A stretch of 64,000 nucleotides of DNA from Millionella massiliensis (GCF_900104655.1 NZ_FNWD01000002.1:2278246-2342245); one strand, 5' to 3'. Positions 35,960 to 47,588 are shown, counted from the stretch's first letter. Program-made: numbers and translations. The notes: generated by a model not told the origin, from the sequence alone.

Positions 35960-36706
35960 ATGAAAACGCTGGGTTCTATTGTCGTGCTCGGGGCAATCGC
36001 CTCGATGGCCTGGGGGCAAAATCTGGTTCCGGTTGAAAGCGTCCGCTGGGAGCGTAACTCGGTGCCGGTCGAAACGTTTCAGGAAGATCGAACGGTGGAT
36101 GTGGCGAACCATGGCGGCGGGTTGCTGTTCGACGATAATAAGGTCGCTGAGGCCGAGTATCTCTTTCTGCCGTCGTTCGACGGTGCGCTCGGTGTGCGGC
36201 TGGTGCAGGACGGGATCGGAGCACGTCTCGAAGCCCAACGGGTTGCAAACTGGAAAGAGGTAAACGAACGGATGAACCGGGAGGTTCGTCCCACTCCGGT
36301 GACGAACATGACGGTCGAAAAGTGGGAACAGCAAAAAGCCGAGGCCGAGAAGGCGCGGATCGCCCGGCAGAAGGAGTGGAGTGAAAGTCTGCAAGTCGAA
36401 AGTTGCTCGTACCCGATCAGCGACTCGATGGCTGGGCTCTTTGCGGCGTGTATCGATCGGGCCGTTCGTTCGATCGAACCCGACCAGGGGCTGGACGAAA
36501 CCGTGCGTCAGAGCAGTGCGGAGATGATTGCGGACGGGGAAGAGGCCGTTTTTCGCCGTGTGGTGGATGACCGGCTGTGCACGTTGAGGTATCATGTGCC
36601 CGAAGGGGCATGGGCCGATCTCTCGGATCTGTTGCGTCGGATGGTAGGCGATATGATGCAGCAATCTTTCGACGAGGCGGTTTATTATAGCGCGTTGGCC
36701 GAATAA
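35960..36706 (+). CDS. Secreted protein of unknown function
   Basis: A 248-residue orphan with a Sec signal peptide (MKTLGSIVVLGAIASMAWGQ, cleavage near GQ or WG). The mature protein is mixed alpha/beta, with a helical Lys/Glu/Ala-rich stretch (about 130-160; VEKWEQQKAEAEKARIARQ), two cysteines near 170-185 (ESCSYP, FAACIDRA) and a helical end. The ATG at 35960 is chosen because the signal peptide starts there; a longer frame from 35852 has no such logic. No family recognised and no clear partner genes. Confidence 0.7.
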   Translation: MKTLGSIVVLGAIASMAWGQNLVPVESVRWERNSVPVETFQEDRTVDVANHGGGLLFDDNKVAEAEYLFLPSFDGALGVRLVQDGIGARLEAQRVANWKEVNERMNREVRPTPVTNMTVEKWEQQKAEAEKARIARQKEWSESLQVESCSYPISDSMAGLFAACIDRAVRSIEPDQGLDETVRQSSAEMIADGEEAVFRRVVDDRLCTLRYHVPEGAWADLSDLLRRMVGDMMQQSFDEAVYYSALAE

Positions 36707-36739
36707 CGACGTTCCGGGTTGAGGAGGGGGGCGGCGATC

Positions 36740-36900
36740 GAATTGCACTTTCCGCCGCAATTGGCAGTTTCCATCTCAGACACCCGGCTCACACGCTGCC
36801 GAACATTTCATTTAGAGCCGTTTCTTTACACCCCATCCATAATCAAACACCCATTCTCTGCTACGCCCTGCTTCGCACCCAGTGGGCAGGTTGAGGCCCG
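36740..36900. other. C-rich patch with reversed strand bias
   Basis: This part of the 36707-37032 spacer is C-rich on the plus strand, whereas nearly all other spacers in the window are G-rich on that strand. No frame, hairpin or known element was recognised; the flanks (36901-37032) return to G-rich. Confidence 0.5.
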
Positions 36901-37032
36901 CGGAGAGTGAATCCGGCTCCAACGGTGAGGGCGGTGGATGGCGTGAAACTGAGGAATAAGGTTTAGATAAGCGCGGGCAGGTGAGTGTGTAGCGCGGGGG
37001 AGGAATGCTTCAGGTGAGATGTGTGGTCTCGG

Positions 37033-37080
37033 AAGAAAAATGCGGCGCGGTGTCACCCGAAAGGGTAACACCGCGCCGCA
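37033..37080 (-). terminator. Terminator of dnaX
   Basis: 14-bp arms ATGCGGCGCGGTGT (37039-37052) and ACACCGCGCCGCAT (37067-37080), extended by an inner ACCC/GGGT stem, followed on the minus strand by TTTTTCTTCC. Confidence 0.93.
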
Positions 37081-37114
37081 TCTCGTTTATGGGGTTTATG
37101 GGGCCGCGACGGTT

Positions 37115-39130
37115 TTAGATCGTCAGGTCCAACTCGTCGCGGAGTTTCAGAATGTTGGGGTTGAGGTTGACCAGATACTGGAGCTTGTCTTCGGTCGAGA
37201 CCGGTTTGTACTCCTGATGGGTCTCGGTCACAACGACCGTGATGCTGGCTTCGGTGCCGGTCAGCGTGCGCAGGTCGTGCTCGATCTCCCATTTGGCCTG
37301 GTTGATCTCATCGGCCAGCACTTCGTTCGGAACGGTTACCGTTACCTGGTTGCCCTGTATCGTGCGGGAGGTCAGCGCCGTGGCCAGTCGTGGGCGTTGC
37401 CGCTCGTTCCACAGGCGAACCAGGTCGTCATATCGGGCCGTGATGGCTGCTTCGGCCTCTTGCGGCGTCATGGCGCGGGTTGCGACCGGTTGCGGCGCTG
37501 GGGTGGCGGGTGTCTGAGCCGTCGCGGTCGGATGGGGTGTGGCTTGCAGCTGGGTGATCGACACGCCCGTGATGGAGCGTCCGATGGGGGAACGGGTTGC
37601 GACCGGTTGCGGCGCGGGCGAACCGGCCGGATGGGATGGTGTACCGGCTGGAGTGTTGTTAGGTCGCACTGCGGCGGGGCCATTGGCTATGCCGGAGGCC
37701 GGTGCCGGACTTGCCGCTGCAGGAGAAACCGATGGTGCGGCTAAGGTGGGTGTGGCCGTTGCAGGTTGCGATGGCTGTTGAGCGGGGGCCTGTTGGGGAA
37801 CGGCTCCGGAGGAAAGACTGCCCGTAGTGGGTGTTGTTGCCGGGTTGGCTCCAGTGACGGGGGGCTGTTGCGGTATGGGTGCTCCGGCGCCGGTGGCAGC
37901 GATCGACGTTTGACCGGCTGTCTGTTGTGTGCCTCCGGCGGCCGGCGTGATGGCGGGCATCGGGTATTTGCCGACTCCGGCGACCAATGCCAGTGCCTCG
38001 GCTTCGGAGGCAGCTACTGTATCACCTTTTTTTTTTAGCTCGCCCAACCCGCAGAGCTTGATGAGGGCCAGTTCGGCGTGCAGACGGCGGTTGGTGGCCT
38101 GACGGTAGCCCGTATCGGTCTGGGTCAGCAGGTTGATGGCATTGAACAGGAAGCTGACGTCGCACGATTGGGCCTGTGTGCGGTAGCGTTCGGCGACGTT
38201 GCCGGTGACTTCGAGCAGCGGTGCGGTCTGCGGATTCTTGCATACCAGCAGGTCGCGCATGTGGCTGTTCAGCCCCGCAACAAAGAGCTGGCCTTCGAAT
38301 CCGCGGCGAAGTACGCCGTCGAAGAGGGTCAGCAGCTCGGCGTAGTTCCCGGCCAGGATGAGGTCGGTGGCGGCGAAGTAGGTGTTGTAGTCGAGTACGT
38401 TGAGGCTCTCGGCCACCTTGTCGCCGGTGAGCTGTGTGCCGCAGAACGATACCACGCGGTCGAACATCGACAGGGCGTCGCGCATCCCGCCGTCGGCACG
38501 CTGGGCGATGATGTGCAGCGCTTCATCGTCGTAGCTGATCCCTTCGTTACCGGCGATGTATTGCAGGTACTGGACCATGTCTTCGACGCGGATGCGGTTG
38601 AAGTCGTAACACTGGCACCGCGAGAGGATGGTCGGCAGGATCTTGTGTTTCTCGGTTGTGGCCAGAATGAAGATCGCATAGTGGGGCGGCTCTTCGAGCG
38701 TCTTGAGAAAGGCGTTGAAGGCGCTGGCCGAGAGCATGTGGACTTCGTCGATGATGTAGACGCTGTAGCGACCCACCTGCGGGGGAATGCGGACCTTTTC
38801 GGTCAGGGCGCGGATGTCTTCGACCGAGTTGTTCGAGGCGGCGTCCAGCTCGTGTATGGAGAACGAGCGGCCTTCGTTGAAGGCGCGGCACGATTCGCAC
38901 TCGCCGCACGCTTCGTGGTCGGGCGTGGGGTTCATGCAGTTGATGGCCTTGGCGAAGATACGGGCACAGGTGGTCTTGCCGACGCCGCGCGGACCGGTGA
39001 ACAGGTAGGCGTGCGCCAGCTGCCCGCGGGCGATGGCGTTTTTGAGGGTCTCGGTGATGTGGCTCTGCCCGACGACGCTCCGGAAGGTGGCGGGGCGGTA
39101 CTTGCGGGCCGATACGACGAATGATTCCAT
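37115..39130 (-). CDS. dnaX: DNA polymerase III subunit gamma/tau
   Basis: DnaX is the ATPase of the clamp loader and, as tau, the organiser of the replisome. The 671-residue protein opens with VVSARKYRPATFRSVVGQ. It has Walker A GPRGVGKT (about 46-53), four zinc-binding cysteines (64-82), Walker B IIDEVHML (about 126-133) and the SRC sensor (LSRCQCYDF). Domain III ends near residue 365. A Pro/Thr/Ala/Gln-rich linker and the tau-specific C-terminal domain (about 550-671) follow. An A10 tract at residues 365-368 would, if slipped, yield a gamma-like 369- or 371-residue form. The promoter is so close that the mRNA may be leaderless. Confidence 0.97.
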   Translation of the reverse strand: MESFVVSARKYRPATFRSVVGQSHITETLKNAIARGQLAHAYLFTGPRGVGKTTCARIFAKAINCMNPTPDHEACGECESCRAFNEGRSFSIHELDAASNNSVEDIRALTEKVRIPPQVGRYSVYIIDEVHMLSASAFNAFLKTLEEPPHYAIFILATTEKHKILPTILSRCQCYDFNRIRVEDMVQYLQYIAGNEGISYDDEALHIIAQRADGGMRDALSMFDRVVSFCGTQLTGDKVAESLNVLDYNTYFAATDLILAGNYAELLTLFDGVLRRGFEGQLFVAGLNSHMRDLLVCKNPQTAPLLEVTGNVAERYRTQAQSCDVSFLFNAINLLTQTDTGYRQATNRRLHAELALIKLCGLGELKKKGDTVAASEAEALALVAGVGKYPMPAITPAAGGTQQTAGQTSIAATGAGAPIPQQPPVTGANPATTPTTGSLSSGAVPQQAPAQQPSQPATATPTLAAPSVSPAAASPAPASGIANGPAAVRPNNTPAGTPSHPAGSPAPQPVATRSPIGRSITGVSITQLQATPHPTATAQTPATPAPQPVATRAMTPQEAEAAITARYDDLVRLWNERQRPRLATALTSRTIQGNQVTVTVPNEVLADEINQAKWEIEHDLRTLTGTEASITVVVTETHQEYKPVSTEDKLQYLVNLNPNILKLRDELDLTI
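38027..38036 (-). promoter_or_regulatory. A10 slippage tract in dnaX
   Basis: On the coding strand CTA AAA AAA AAA GGT encodes L365-K-K-K-G. One extra A (or a -1 ribosomal slip) gives AGG TGA, a stop one codon later. One lost A gives AAG GTG ATA CAG TAG, a stop three codons later. The tract lies exactly where the clamp-loader domains end. Confidence 0.65.
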
Positions 39131-39136
39131 ACTCTA

Positions 39137-39167
39137 CAAAGGTACGAAAACCGCCTCGCATTGCCAA
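39137..39167 (-). promoter_or_regulatory. Promoter of dnaX
   Basis: On the minus strand TTG (39167-39165), a 20-nt spacer, TACCTTTG (39144-39137). The box ends 7 bases before the ATG at 39130, so transcription would start at or very near the start codon. Confidence 0.75.
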
Positions 39168-39400
39168 CACCCTCCCGGCGGAAACCTTGCGGTGCGGGTG
39201 TCCGGCCTTGCGGGAAACGGCGGGGCGGGAATGAGACGGGAACGAAGGGTGGGCAAACTGTGTAGATAGAAATGCGGGACTGTGGAGCGGTGAAGTTTTT
39301 TCAAAGGAGCAACCCGGCGGCATCGGTGTTCGGGGTGTGCGCGGTCTGCATGTTTCAGCGGGGCATCTCTTCGCGGAGAGGTGATTAAATTGCTGATTGT

Positions 39401-39431
39401 TTTGCAGAAAAGCGAAAAATATTTACCTTTG
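39401..39431 (+). promoter_or_regulatory. Promoter of rplU-rpmA
   Basis: TTTG (39401-39404), 19-nt spacer, TACCTTTG (39424-39431); about 38 bases before the rplU ATG. Confidence 0.85.
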
Positions 39432-39468
39432 CAGTCCGAAACACACTAACACAACACAGCGATTCAAT

Positions 39469-39780
39469 ATGTACGCTATCGTAGAAATTGCAGGTCAACA
39501 ATTTAAAGTTGAAAAAGGTCGCAAGCTGTATGTTCACCGTCTCGCTGACGCTGAAGGCGCCGGCGTAAGCTTCGACAAAGTCCTGCTAATTGACAATGAC
39601 GGAAAGGTTGCAGTTGGCGCACCTACGGTAAAAGACGCCAAAGTGGAAGCCACTGTGCTGAAACACCTCAAAGACGATAAAGTCATCGTCTTCAAGAAAA
39701 AACGCCGCAAAGGCTACCAAAAACAGAACGGGCACCGTCAGTGCCTCACCCAAATCGAAATCAAGGACATCATCGCCTAA
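39469..39780 (+). CDS. rplU: 50S ribosomal protein L21
   Basis: Structural protein of the large subunit that binds 23S rRNA. The 103-residue protein starts [17 protein letters not shown] and carries the L21 signature near the end ([20 protein letters not shown]), full family length. A longer frame from 39397 is rejected since the promoter at 39401-39431 lies inside it. rpmA follows after 50 bases, the universal L21-L27 pair. Confidence 0.98.
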   Translation: MYAIVEIAGQQFKVEKGRKLYVHRLADAEGAGVSFDKVLLIDNDGKVAVGAPTVKDAKVEATVLKHLKDDKVIVFKKKRRKGYQKQNGHRQCLTQIEIKDIIA

Positions 39781-39830
39781 CTTTCGAGGGAGGGACCCTA
39801 AGTTTCTAACGCTTTAAAAAGTAAAAGACA

Positions 39831-40091
39831 ATGGCACATAAGAAAGGTGTAGGTAGTTCGAAGAACGGCCGTGAATCTGAAAGCAAACGTCTGGGTGTCA
39901 AACTCTTCGGCGGTCAGGTTGCTAAAGCCGGCAACATCATCGTGCGTCAGCGCGGTACCGTGCACAACCCCGGTGCTAACGTAGGTATGGGCAAAGACCA
40001 CACCCTGTTTGCACTCGTTGACGGAACCGTATGCTTCAAGAAAAAAGCCGAAGGCAAGTCGTTCGTGTCGGTAATCCCGACTGCGGAGTAA
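39831..40091 (+). CDS. rpmA: 50S ribosomal protein L27
   Basis: Large-subunit protein whose N-terminus reaches the peptidyl-transferase centre. The 86-residue protein begins [20 protein letters not shown], continues LGVKLFGGQ, and has the [20 protein letters not shown] signature (about 35-54). The N-terminus is the short unprocessed type, without the cleaved extension of Firmicutes. Ends at a strong terminator (40127-40168). Confidence 0.98.
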   Translation: MAHKKGVGSSKNGRESESKRLGVKLFGGQVAKAGNIIVRQRGTVHNPGANVGMGKDHTLFALVDGTVCFKKKAEGKSFVSVIPTAE

Positions 40092-40126
40092 CGGCACGCG
40101 CACACGCTTGACACAACACATCCGAA

Positions 40127-40168
40127 AGGCCTGTTTTCTCCGCAGTGAGAAAACAGGCCTCTTTTTTG
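40127..40168 (+). terminator. Terminator of rplU-rpmA
   Basis: 14-bp arms AGGCCTGTTTTCTC (40127-40140) and GAGAAAACAGGCCT (40147-40160), then CTTTTTTG. Confidence 0.95.
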
Positions 40169-40180
40169 TGCAAAAAATCG

Positions 40181-40188
40181 TAACTTTG
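40181..40188 (+). promoter_or_regulatory. -7 box of serS
   Basis: TAACTTTG, exact TAnnTTTG match, 61 bases before the ATG. The -33 position falls in the U tract of the rpmA terminator. Confidence 0.5.
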
Positions 40189-40249
40189 AAAATTCACGGC
40201 CGCGTGCCGTGGAAACGCAAACCGAGAATCAGATAAATAACCACATACG

Positions 40250-41530
40250 ATGCTCACACTCAAACAAATCCGGGACGAACGCGACGTAACCGTCGCCCGG
40301 TTGGCCAAAAAAGGAGTGGACGCCGCTCCGATCATCGACAAAATCATCGCCCTCGACGACCGGCGTAAAGCCATCCAACAGCAGTTGGACGGCAACCTCT
40401 CCGAGCAAAACAAAATCGCCAAGGAGATCGGCGGCCTCTTCAAAAGCGGCAAAGCCGACGAAGCCAATGCACTGAAAGAGAAGGTGGCCGGACTGAAAGA
40501 GCAGTCCAAAGCCCTCGAAACCGAACAGGCGGATGTGATCAGCGAAATGGAAAGCCTGATTGTGAGTCTGCCGAACCGTCCGGCCGAAATCGTGCCCGAA
40601 GGGAAAACCGCCGAAGACAACCTTGTGGTGAAGATGGGCGGTCCCGAAGCGCGTCAGCTCAAAGGTGAAGGCATCCTGCCCCACTGGGAACTGGCCAAGA
40701 AGTACGACATCATCGACTTTGAACTGGGCAACAAACTGACCGGAGCCGGCTTCCCCGTTTACAAGGGTAAAGGCGCCCGTCTGCAGCGTGCCCTGATCAA
40801 CTTCTTCCTGGACATCAACACTGCCGCCGGTTTCCTAGAAGTCGAGCCCCCGATCATGGTGAACGAAGCTTCGGGCTTCGGTACCGGTCAGCTCCCCGAC
40901 AAGGAGGGACAGATGTACCACGCTACGGTCGATAACTTCTACATGATTCCGACAGCCGAAGTCCCCGTGACCAACATCTTCCGCGACGAGATTGTCGACG
41001 AAAAAGAACTGCCGATCAAAATGACCGCCTACACCCCCTGTTTCCGTCGCGAAGCCGGCTCTTACGGTAAGGATGTGCGCGGGCTGAACCGTCTGCATCA
41101 GTTCGACAAAGTCGAAATCGTCCAGGTGGCCCATCCGTCGAACTCCTATGAAAAACTCGACGAAATGGTGGCTCACGTCGAAGGAATCGTGCAAAAACTG
41201 GGACTTCCGTACCGTATTCTGCGCCTCTGCGGCGGCGATATGAGTTTCACCAGCGCCCTGACCTACGACTTCGAAGTCTATAGCGAAGCCCAAGACAAAT
41301 GGCTCGAAGTATCGTCGGTATCGAACTTCGAATCGTTCCAGGCCAATCGCCTCAAACTCCGTTTCCGCAATGCCGAAACCAAGAAAACCGAACTGGCGCA
41401 TACGCTGAACGGTAGTTCGCTGGCGTTGCCGCGTATCGTAGCCGCCCTGTTGGAAAACAATCAGACCCCCGAAGGGATCGTGATTCCGGAAGCGCTGCGG
41501 CCCTATACCGGTTTCGACATGATTAAGTAG
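40250..41530 (+). CDS. serS: Seryl-tRNA synthetase
   Basis: Class II enzyme that charges tRNA-Ser. The 426-residue protein has the N-terminal two-helix coiled-coil arm (about 25-105) that clamps the long arm of tRNA-Ser. The catalytic core contains motif 2 (FRREAGSYGKDVRGLNRLHQF, about 265-285), TAEVPVTN-type substrate residues, LEVSSVSNFESFQANR (about 352-367) and motif 3 near the C-terminus (NGSSLALPRIVAALLENN). Start and length are normal. Confidence 0.98.
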   Translation: MLTLKQIRDERDVTVARLAKKGVDAAPIIDKIIALDDRRKAIQQQLDGNLSEQNKIAKEIGGLFKSGKADEANALKEKVAGLKEQSKALETEQADVISEMESLIVSLPNRPAEIVPEGKTAEDNLVVKMGGPEARQLKGEGILPHWELAKKYDIIDFELGNKLTGAGFPVYKGKGARLQRALINFFLDINTAAGFLEVEPPIMVNEASGFGTGQLPDKEGQMYHATVDNFYMIPTAEVPVTNIFRDEIVDEKELPIKMTAYTPCFRREAGSYGKDVRGLNRLHQFDKVEIVQVAHPSNSYEKLDEMVAHVEGIVQKLGLPYRILRLCGGDMSFTSALTYDFEVYSEAQDKWLEVSSVSNFESFQANRLKLRFRNAETKKTELAHTLNGSSLALPRIVAALLENNQTPEGIVIPEALRPYTGFDMIK

Positions 41531-41707
41531 AACACAAAGCGTGCCGGAAGTCTTGGCCGGAGTGGAAGTAGGGCTCTTCGGGAACGGAGAGACGCGATTC
41601 AGCCGGTCGGGACGGACTCCTCCTCTTTTGCCCCGGGTCGCGCCGTTTTGAAGGTGCAGCGTGGGGGGACAGATGCAGAGGCTTCGGTTCCGTGCCTATT
41701 GTAACTC

Positions 41708-41747
41708 AACCAGAGAGACTGCCCGTGTGGTCTCTCTGGGTTGGTTT
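41708..41747 (+). terminator. Terminator after serS
   Basis: AACCAGAGAGAC (41708-41719) pairs with GTCTCTCTGGGTT (41730-41742) with a G-U pair; followed by GGTTTTGG. It lies about 180 bases after the serS stop. Confidence 0.7.
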
Positions 41748-41814
41748 TGGGCGGAAGGGTAGTCGGATGCGGATCTGCCGGAGGGAAGGGGCGCGCTGTT
41801 AATCGAAAAAGGTT

Positions 41815-42144
41815 ATGTATATCGTCAATACCAGTTTTATGATCGAACCTCCGGTTCATGAACGGTGGTACGACCTCTTTGTGAACAAGTTTATGCCCTA
41901 CCTGCGGGAGGCCGGTTTCGGTGGCGAGGATGCCCAAAAGCAGCAGCGGGTGATCTTTACCCGCGTGCTGACCGATAACGGCGACGCCCACTATACCTAT
42001 TCGCTGCAGGTCGAAGTGCCCGATATCCCCGAGTATCAGCGCTTCATGCAGGATGTCATCGGAGAGTACTCGTCGATCGCCGGACCGCTTTTCGGCGAAC
42101 AGGCGCTGCACTTCTCCTCATTGCTTAAGAAAATCGATATTTGA
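41815..42144 (+). CDS. DUF4286 family protein
   Basis: A 109-residue cytoplasmic protein, start MYIVNTSFMIEPPVHERWYD, with a ferredoxin-like alpha/beta pattern (strands VIFTRVLTDNG, YTYSLQVEV; helix PEYQRFMQDVIG). It matches the DUF4286 proteins found across Bacteroidota, whose function is unknown. The GH31 gene begins 16 bases after its stop, so the two are probably co-transcribed, although no functional link is obvious. Confidence 0.85.
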   Translation: MYIVNTSFMIEPPVHERWYDLFVNKFMPYLREAGFGGEDAQKQQRVIFTRVLTDNGDAHYTYSLQVEVPDIPEYQRFMQDVIGEYSSIAGPLFGEQALHFSSLLKKIDI

Positions 42145-42160
42145 TCCGCTCTCCGAACGA

Positions 42161-43762
42161 ATGAAAACAATCCGCCAAACCCTCTCCTCCCTTTTTGCCT
42201 TCATGCTGTGCGTCGGTACGGCCGCGGCGCAGAACACCACCGAAATCCCCGTACTCGACGGCGAAAAATGGTGGGGCGCCTTTACCGCCAAAGGTTCGCA
42301 GATGCCCATTTCCGCTCCGCTCGACGGCCTGCAACCCCTCAGCCAGCAGAACTTCAACAACCAGAACGTCCCGTTTCTGGTCTCCAATTACGGACGCTAC
42401 ATCTGGAGTGATGAAGCGTTCGACTTCCGGTACGACGGCTCGAAATTCGTGATCGAGAACACCACGAAGCCCGTCACCGTCACCAAAGCCGGTAAGAACC
42501 TGCGCGAAGCCTTCGTGCTGGCCGCGCACGACCACTTCCCGGCCAACGGGACCATCCCTCCCGAACTTTTCTTCAGCGTGCCGCAGTACAATACCTGGAT
42601 CGAACTCCAGTACAACCAGAACCAGGCCGACATCGAAAAGTATGCCGACGATATTCTGGCCAACGGGTTTCCGGCCGGTATTCTGATGGTCGATGACAAC
42701 TGGCAGCGCTACTACGGTAATTTCGACTTCAAGGCTGAGCGATTCCCCGATCCCAAAGGGATGATCGACCGGCTGCATGCCAAGGGTTTCAAGGTGATGC
42801 TCTGGATTTCGCCCTTTGTCAGTCCCGACAGCCCCGAGTTCCGCGATCTGCAGGAGAAAGGGTACCTGATTCGGCAGAAAGGGAGCCGGAATGCAGCCAT
42901 CATTCCGTGGTGGAACGGTTACAGCGCCTGCTACGACCTGACCAACCCGGCGGCTTTCGACCATCTGCTTCAGACCCTGAAACAGGCCCAGGCAGCGTAT
43001 GGCATAGACGGTTTCAAGTTCGATGCCGGAGACCTGAGTTTTTACCATCCCGAGAGTCAGGATTACCACGACTCGACGGCACATGCCACGGATCACTGCA
43101 TGAAGTGGGCCGAACTCGGCTCCAAGTTCCCGTACAACGAATTCCGTGCCTGCTGGAAGATGCAGGGGCTGCCGCTCGTGCAGCGTCTCGGCGACAAGGA
43201 CTATTCGTGGAATGCCCTCCAGCTGTTGATCCCCGAAATGGTCAACGCCGGGCTGATGGGGTATGCCTACACCTGTCCCGATATGATCGGCGGCGGGCAG
43301 GTCGGGTCGTTCCGTAATGTCGATCAGACGAAACTCGATCAGGCGCTGATCGTCCGCTCGGCCCAGGTGCACGCCATGATGCCGATGATGCAGTTCTCGG
43401 TGGCACCCTGGCGGGTGCTCGACAAGGAGCATTTGGCCTGCTGCCTGGCTGCGGCCAAACTGCATGAAAAGATGGCTCCGTACATTCTGGAACTGGCTCA
43501 CGATGCGGCTGAAAGCGGTGAACCGATCGTACGCAGTCTGGAGTACATGTATCCCAAACAGGGCTTCTCGGACTGCTCCGACGAGTTCATGCTGGGCACC
43601 AAGTATCTGGTGGCGCCGATTTTGACGCCCGATGGGAAACGGACCGTGCGTCTGCCGCGCGGTACCTGGATCGACGATCAGGGGCAGAAATTCAAAGGCC
43701 CGCTGGTGATCGAGGTCTCGGCTCCGATCGACCGCATTCCCTATTACGAGTTGAAACGCTAA
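42161..43762 (+). CDS. GH31 family alpha-glycosidase, secreted
   Basis: A 533-residue exported glycoside hydrolase (signal MKTIRQTLSSLFAFMLCVGT, AAAQ cleavage). The (beta/alpha)8 barrel shows GH31 landmarks: ILMVDDNWQRYYGNFDF (about 168-184), KVMLWISPFVSPDSPEF (about 210-226) and the nucleophile aspartate near residue 288 in GFKFDAGD. The C-terminal beta domain includes LGTKYLVAPILTPDGKR. GH31 enzymes cleave alpha-glucosides or alpha-xylosides; which substrate is unknown. It is shorter than classical GH31 enzymes and has no SusC/SusD genes nearby. The ATG at 42161 is chosen for the signal peptide. Confidence 0.9.
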   Translation: MKTIRQTLSSLFAFMLCVGTAAAQNTTEIPVLDGEKWWGAFTAKGSQMPISAPLDGLQPLSQQNFNNQNVPFLVSNYGRYIWSDEAFDFRYDGSKFVIENTTKPVTVTKAGKNLREAFVLAAHDHFPANGTIPPELFFSVPQYNTWIELQYNQNQADIEKYADDILANGFPAGILMVDDNWQRYYGNFDFKAERFPDPKGMIDRLHAKGFKVMLWISPFVSPDSPEFRDLQEKGYLIRQKGSRNAAIIPWWNGYSACYDLTNPAAFDHLLQTLKQAQAAYGIDGFKFDAGDLSFYHPESQDYHDSTAHATDHCMKWAELGSKFPYNEFRACWKMQGLPLVQRLGDKDYSWNALQLLIPEMVNAGLMGYAYTCPDMIGGGQVGSFRNVDQTKLDQALIVRSAQVHAMMPMMQFSVAPWRVLDKEHLACCLAAAKLHEKMAPYILELAHDAAESGEPIVRSLEYMYPKQGFSDCSDEFMLGTKYLVAPILTPDGKRTVRLPRGTWIDDQGQKFKGPLVIEVSAPIDRIPYYELKR

Positions 43763-44013
43763 GACGGGGGTGCGGTTGCGGCGGGGGAGGCCGCTGTGAC
43801 TGAGATGCTTGAGCAGGGGTGATTGCGGAGTTGCGGGAGCGGGGGAATGCGGCAGTTGTAGGTGGCCGCAGTTGTAGTGCTCGGATGTGGGGGGTAAGGC
43901 TGATACATATCAGCAGTTGCTGCCCTGTTCGGCTCCGAACCGATAACTCCGAGTGCGGGCATGTAAATCGGATTCGATGAGCTGCCGTACCGATCCATAT
44001 GACGAACTTTGAA

Positions 44014-44053
44014 ATCGGTCGTTCTGCAATCGGCAGAACGACCGATCTTTTTT
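44014..44053 (+). terminator. Terminator of DUF4286-GH31
   Basis: 14-bp arms (ATCGGTCGTTCTGC, 44014-44027; GCAGAACGACCGAT, 44033-44046), 5-nt loop, then CTTTTTTA. Confidence 0.92.
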
Positions 44054-44419
44054 ACATCCTATTTCGACCGGCTGGGCCTGCAGACAGGGGGAATGCCCCG
44101 GGGGCGAAGCATCTGTCCTTTGCATGGCGCCGTTGGAGAAATTCCAAAGTTGTACCGGCGTGATGCCGCGGGAAATGGGAAATGCGGCCGGGAAACGCGG
44201 CGAGAACAGAAAATCGCTATCTTTACATCGTACTTCGCCACTTTGTTCTATGGGCGGAGATCTTTACAACTATGTGACCTTCACCTGTTTTTCATAGCCA
44301 AACCAATTGTTCGCACAAGCTGTACGAGGCTTGAACGGAGGACGTATGCCCTTCTTCGTTCTTTGACATGCTCGACAGCGGCGGACAAATCTGGTTTCAT
44401 TCATTCAATTCAAAGTGCT
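44054..44419. other. Intergenic region before the 44420 gene
   Basis: About 365 bases with no supported gene or TAnnTTTG promoter. An open frame in phase with the 44420 gene extends back through the terminator at 44014 and is not credible as protein. Confidence 0.5.
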
Positions 44420-44878
44420 ATGAAAAACGAAAAAAAATCTTCAGCGAATTTTCGATGGGTGGCCCGTGCGGCCGGAAACCGAATGAGTATCGATCCGGAG
44501 TGGCAGGAGGCGGCCGCTCAACCCTATCTGCAGCGTATCCGCTCGTTGGAGCGTCGGTTGGCGGTGCGCCCCGATGATCGGCTGGCTTTCGAGACCAGTA
44601 TGGAGTGGTTGCGGCTGGCCCGCTTTCGGGCTGCTGCGGGCGATTCGGTTCATGCCCTGCGTGCCTATATCGAGGCGGCGGACTGCTGCTTTGACGGTTG
44701 CTGGTACGATTATGGCGACTATCATCTGCCCGGAGTGGCGTTGCGGGAGCGTTTTCGTGACATACTGGCGGAAGCCGAGCGTGTCTGTGGAGAAGACCCG
44801 CGACTGTTGTGCCTGCTGCGCACCCATCCGCAGTTGAGGCTGGCGGCCCGTTGGTTGAGGCGGTCGCTCGACCGATAG
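44420..44878 (+). CDS. Small Arg-rich protein of unknown function
   Basis: 152 residues from ATG 44420 (MKNEKKSSANFRWVARAAGN). Almost entirely helical, Arg/Ala/Leu-rich, with a Cys/Tyr-rich centre (ADCCFDGCWYDYGDYHLPG, about 93-111) and a final CLLRTHPQLRLAARWLRRSLDR-like helix. No signal or membrane segment and no recognised family. It has its own terminator 16 bases after the stop, which supports a real transcript. Confidence 0.6.
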   Translation: MKNEKKSSANFRWVARAAGNRMSIDPEWQEAAAQPYLQRIRSLERRLAVRPDDRLAFETSMEWLRLARFRAAAGDSVHALRAYIEAADCCFDGCWYDYGDYHLPGVALRERFRDILAEAERVCGEDPRLLCLLRTHPQLRLAARWLRRSLDR

Positions 44879-44893
44879 TCGCGGGGGGGCGAT

Positions 44894-44930
44894 AACGGGG
44901 ATGTGACAAATTGTCATATCCCCGTTTTTT
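44894..44930 (+). terminator. Terminator of the 44420 gene
   Basis: AACGGGGAT and TGACA arms pair with TGTCA and ATCCCCGTT around a short loop, followed by TTTTTT (44925-44930). Confidence 0.9.
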
Positions 44931-44996
44931 GGCAAGGAGTTTGTATCAATACGGGTAAACTTTCAAAAAAACGAAAAATATAAAAGCCTATAAATT

Positions 44997-47588
<2,592 letters not shown>

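Noticed and set aside
44009..44419. Upstream extension of the 44420 gene to an ATG at 44009
   Set aside because: The extension would run through the strong terminator at 44014-44053 and has no protein character; ATG 44420 is preferred.
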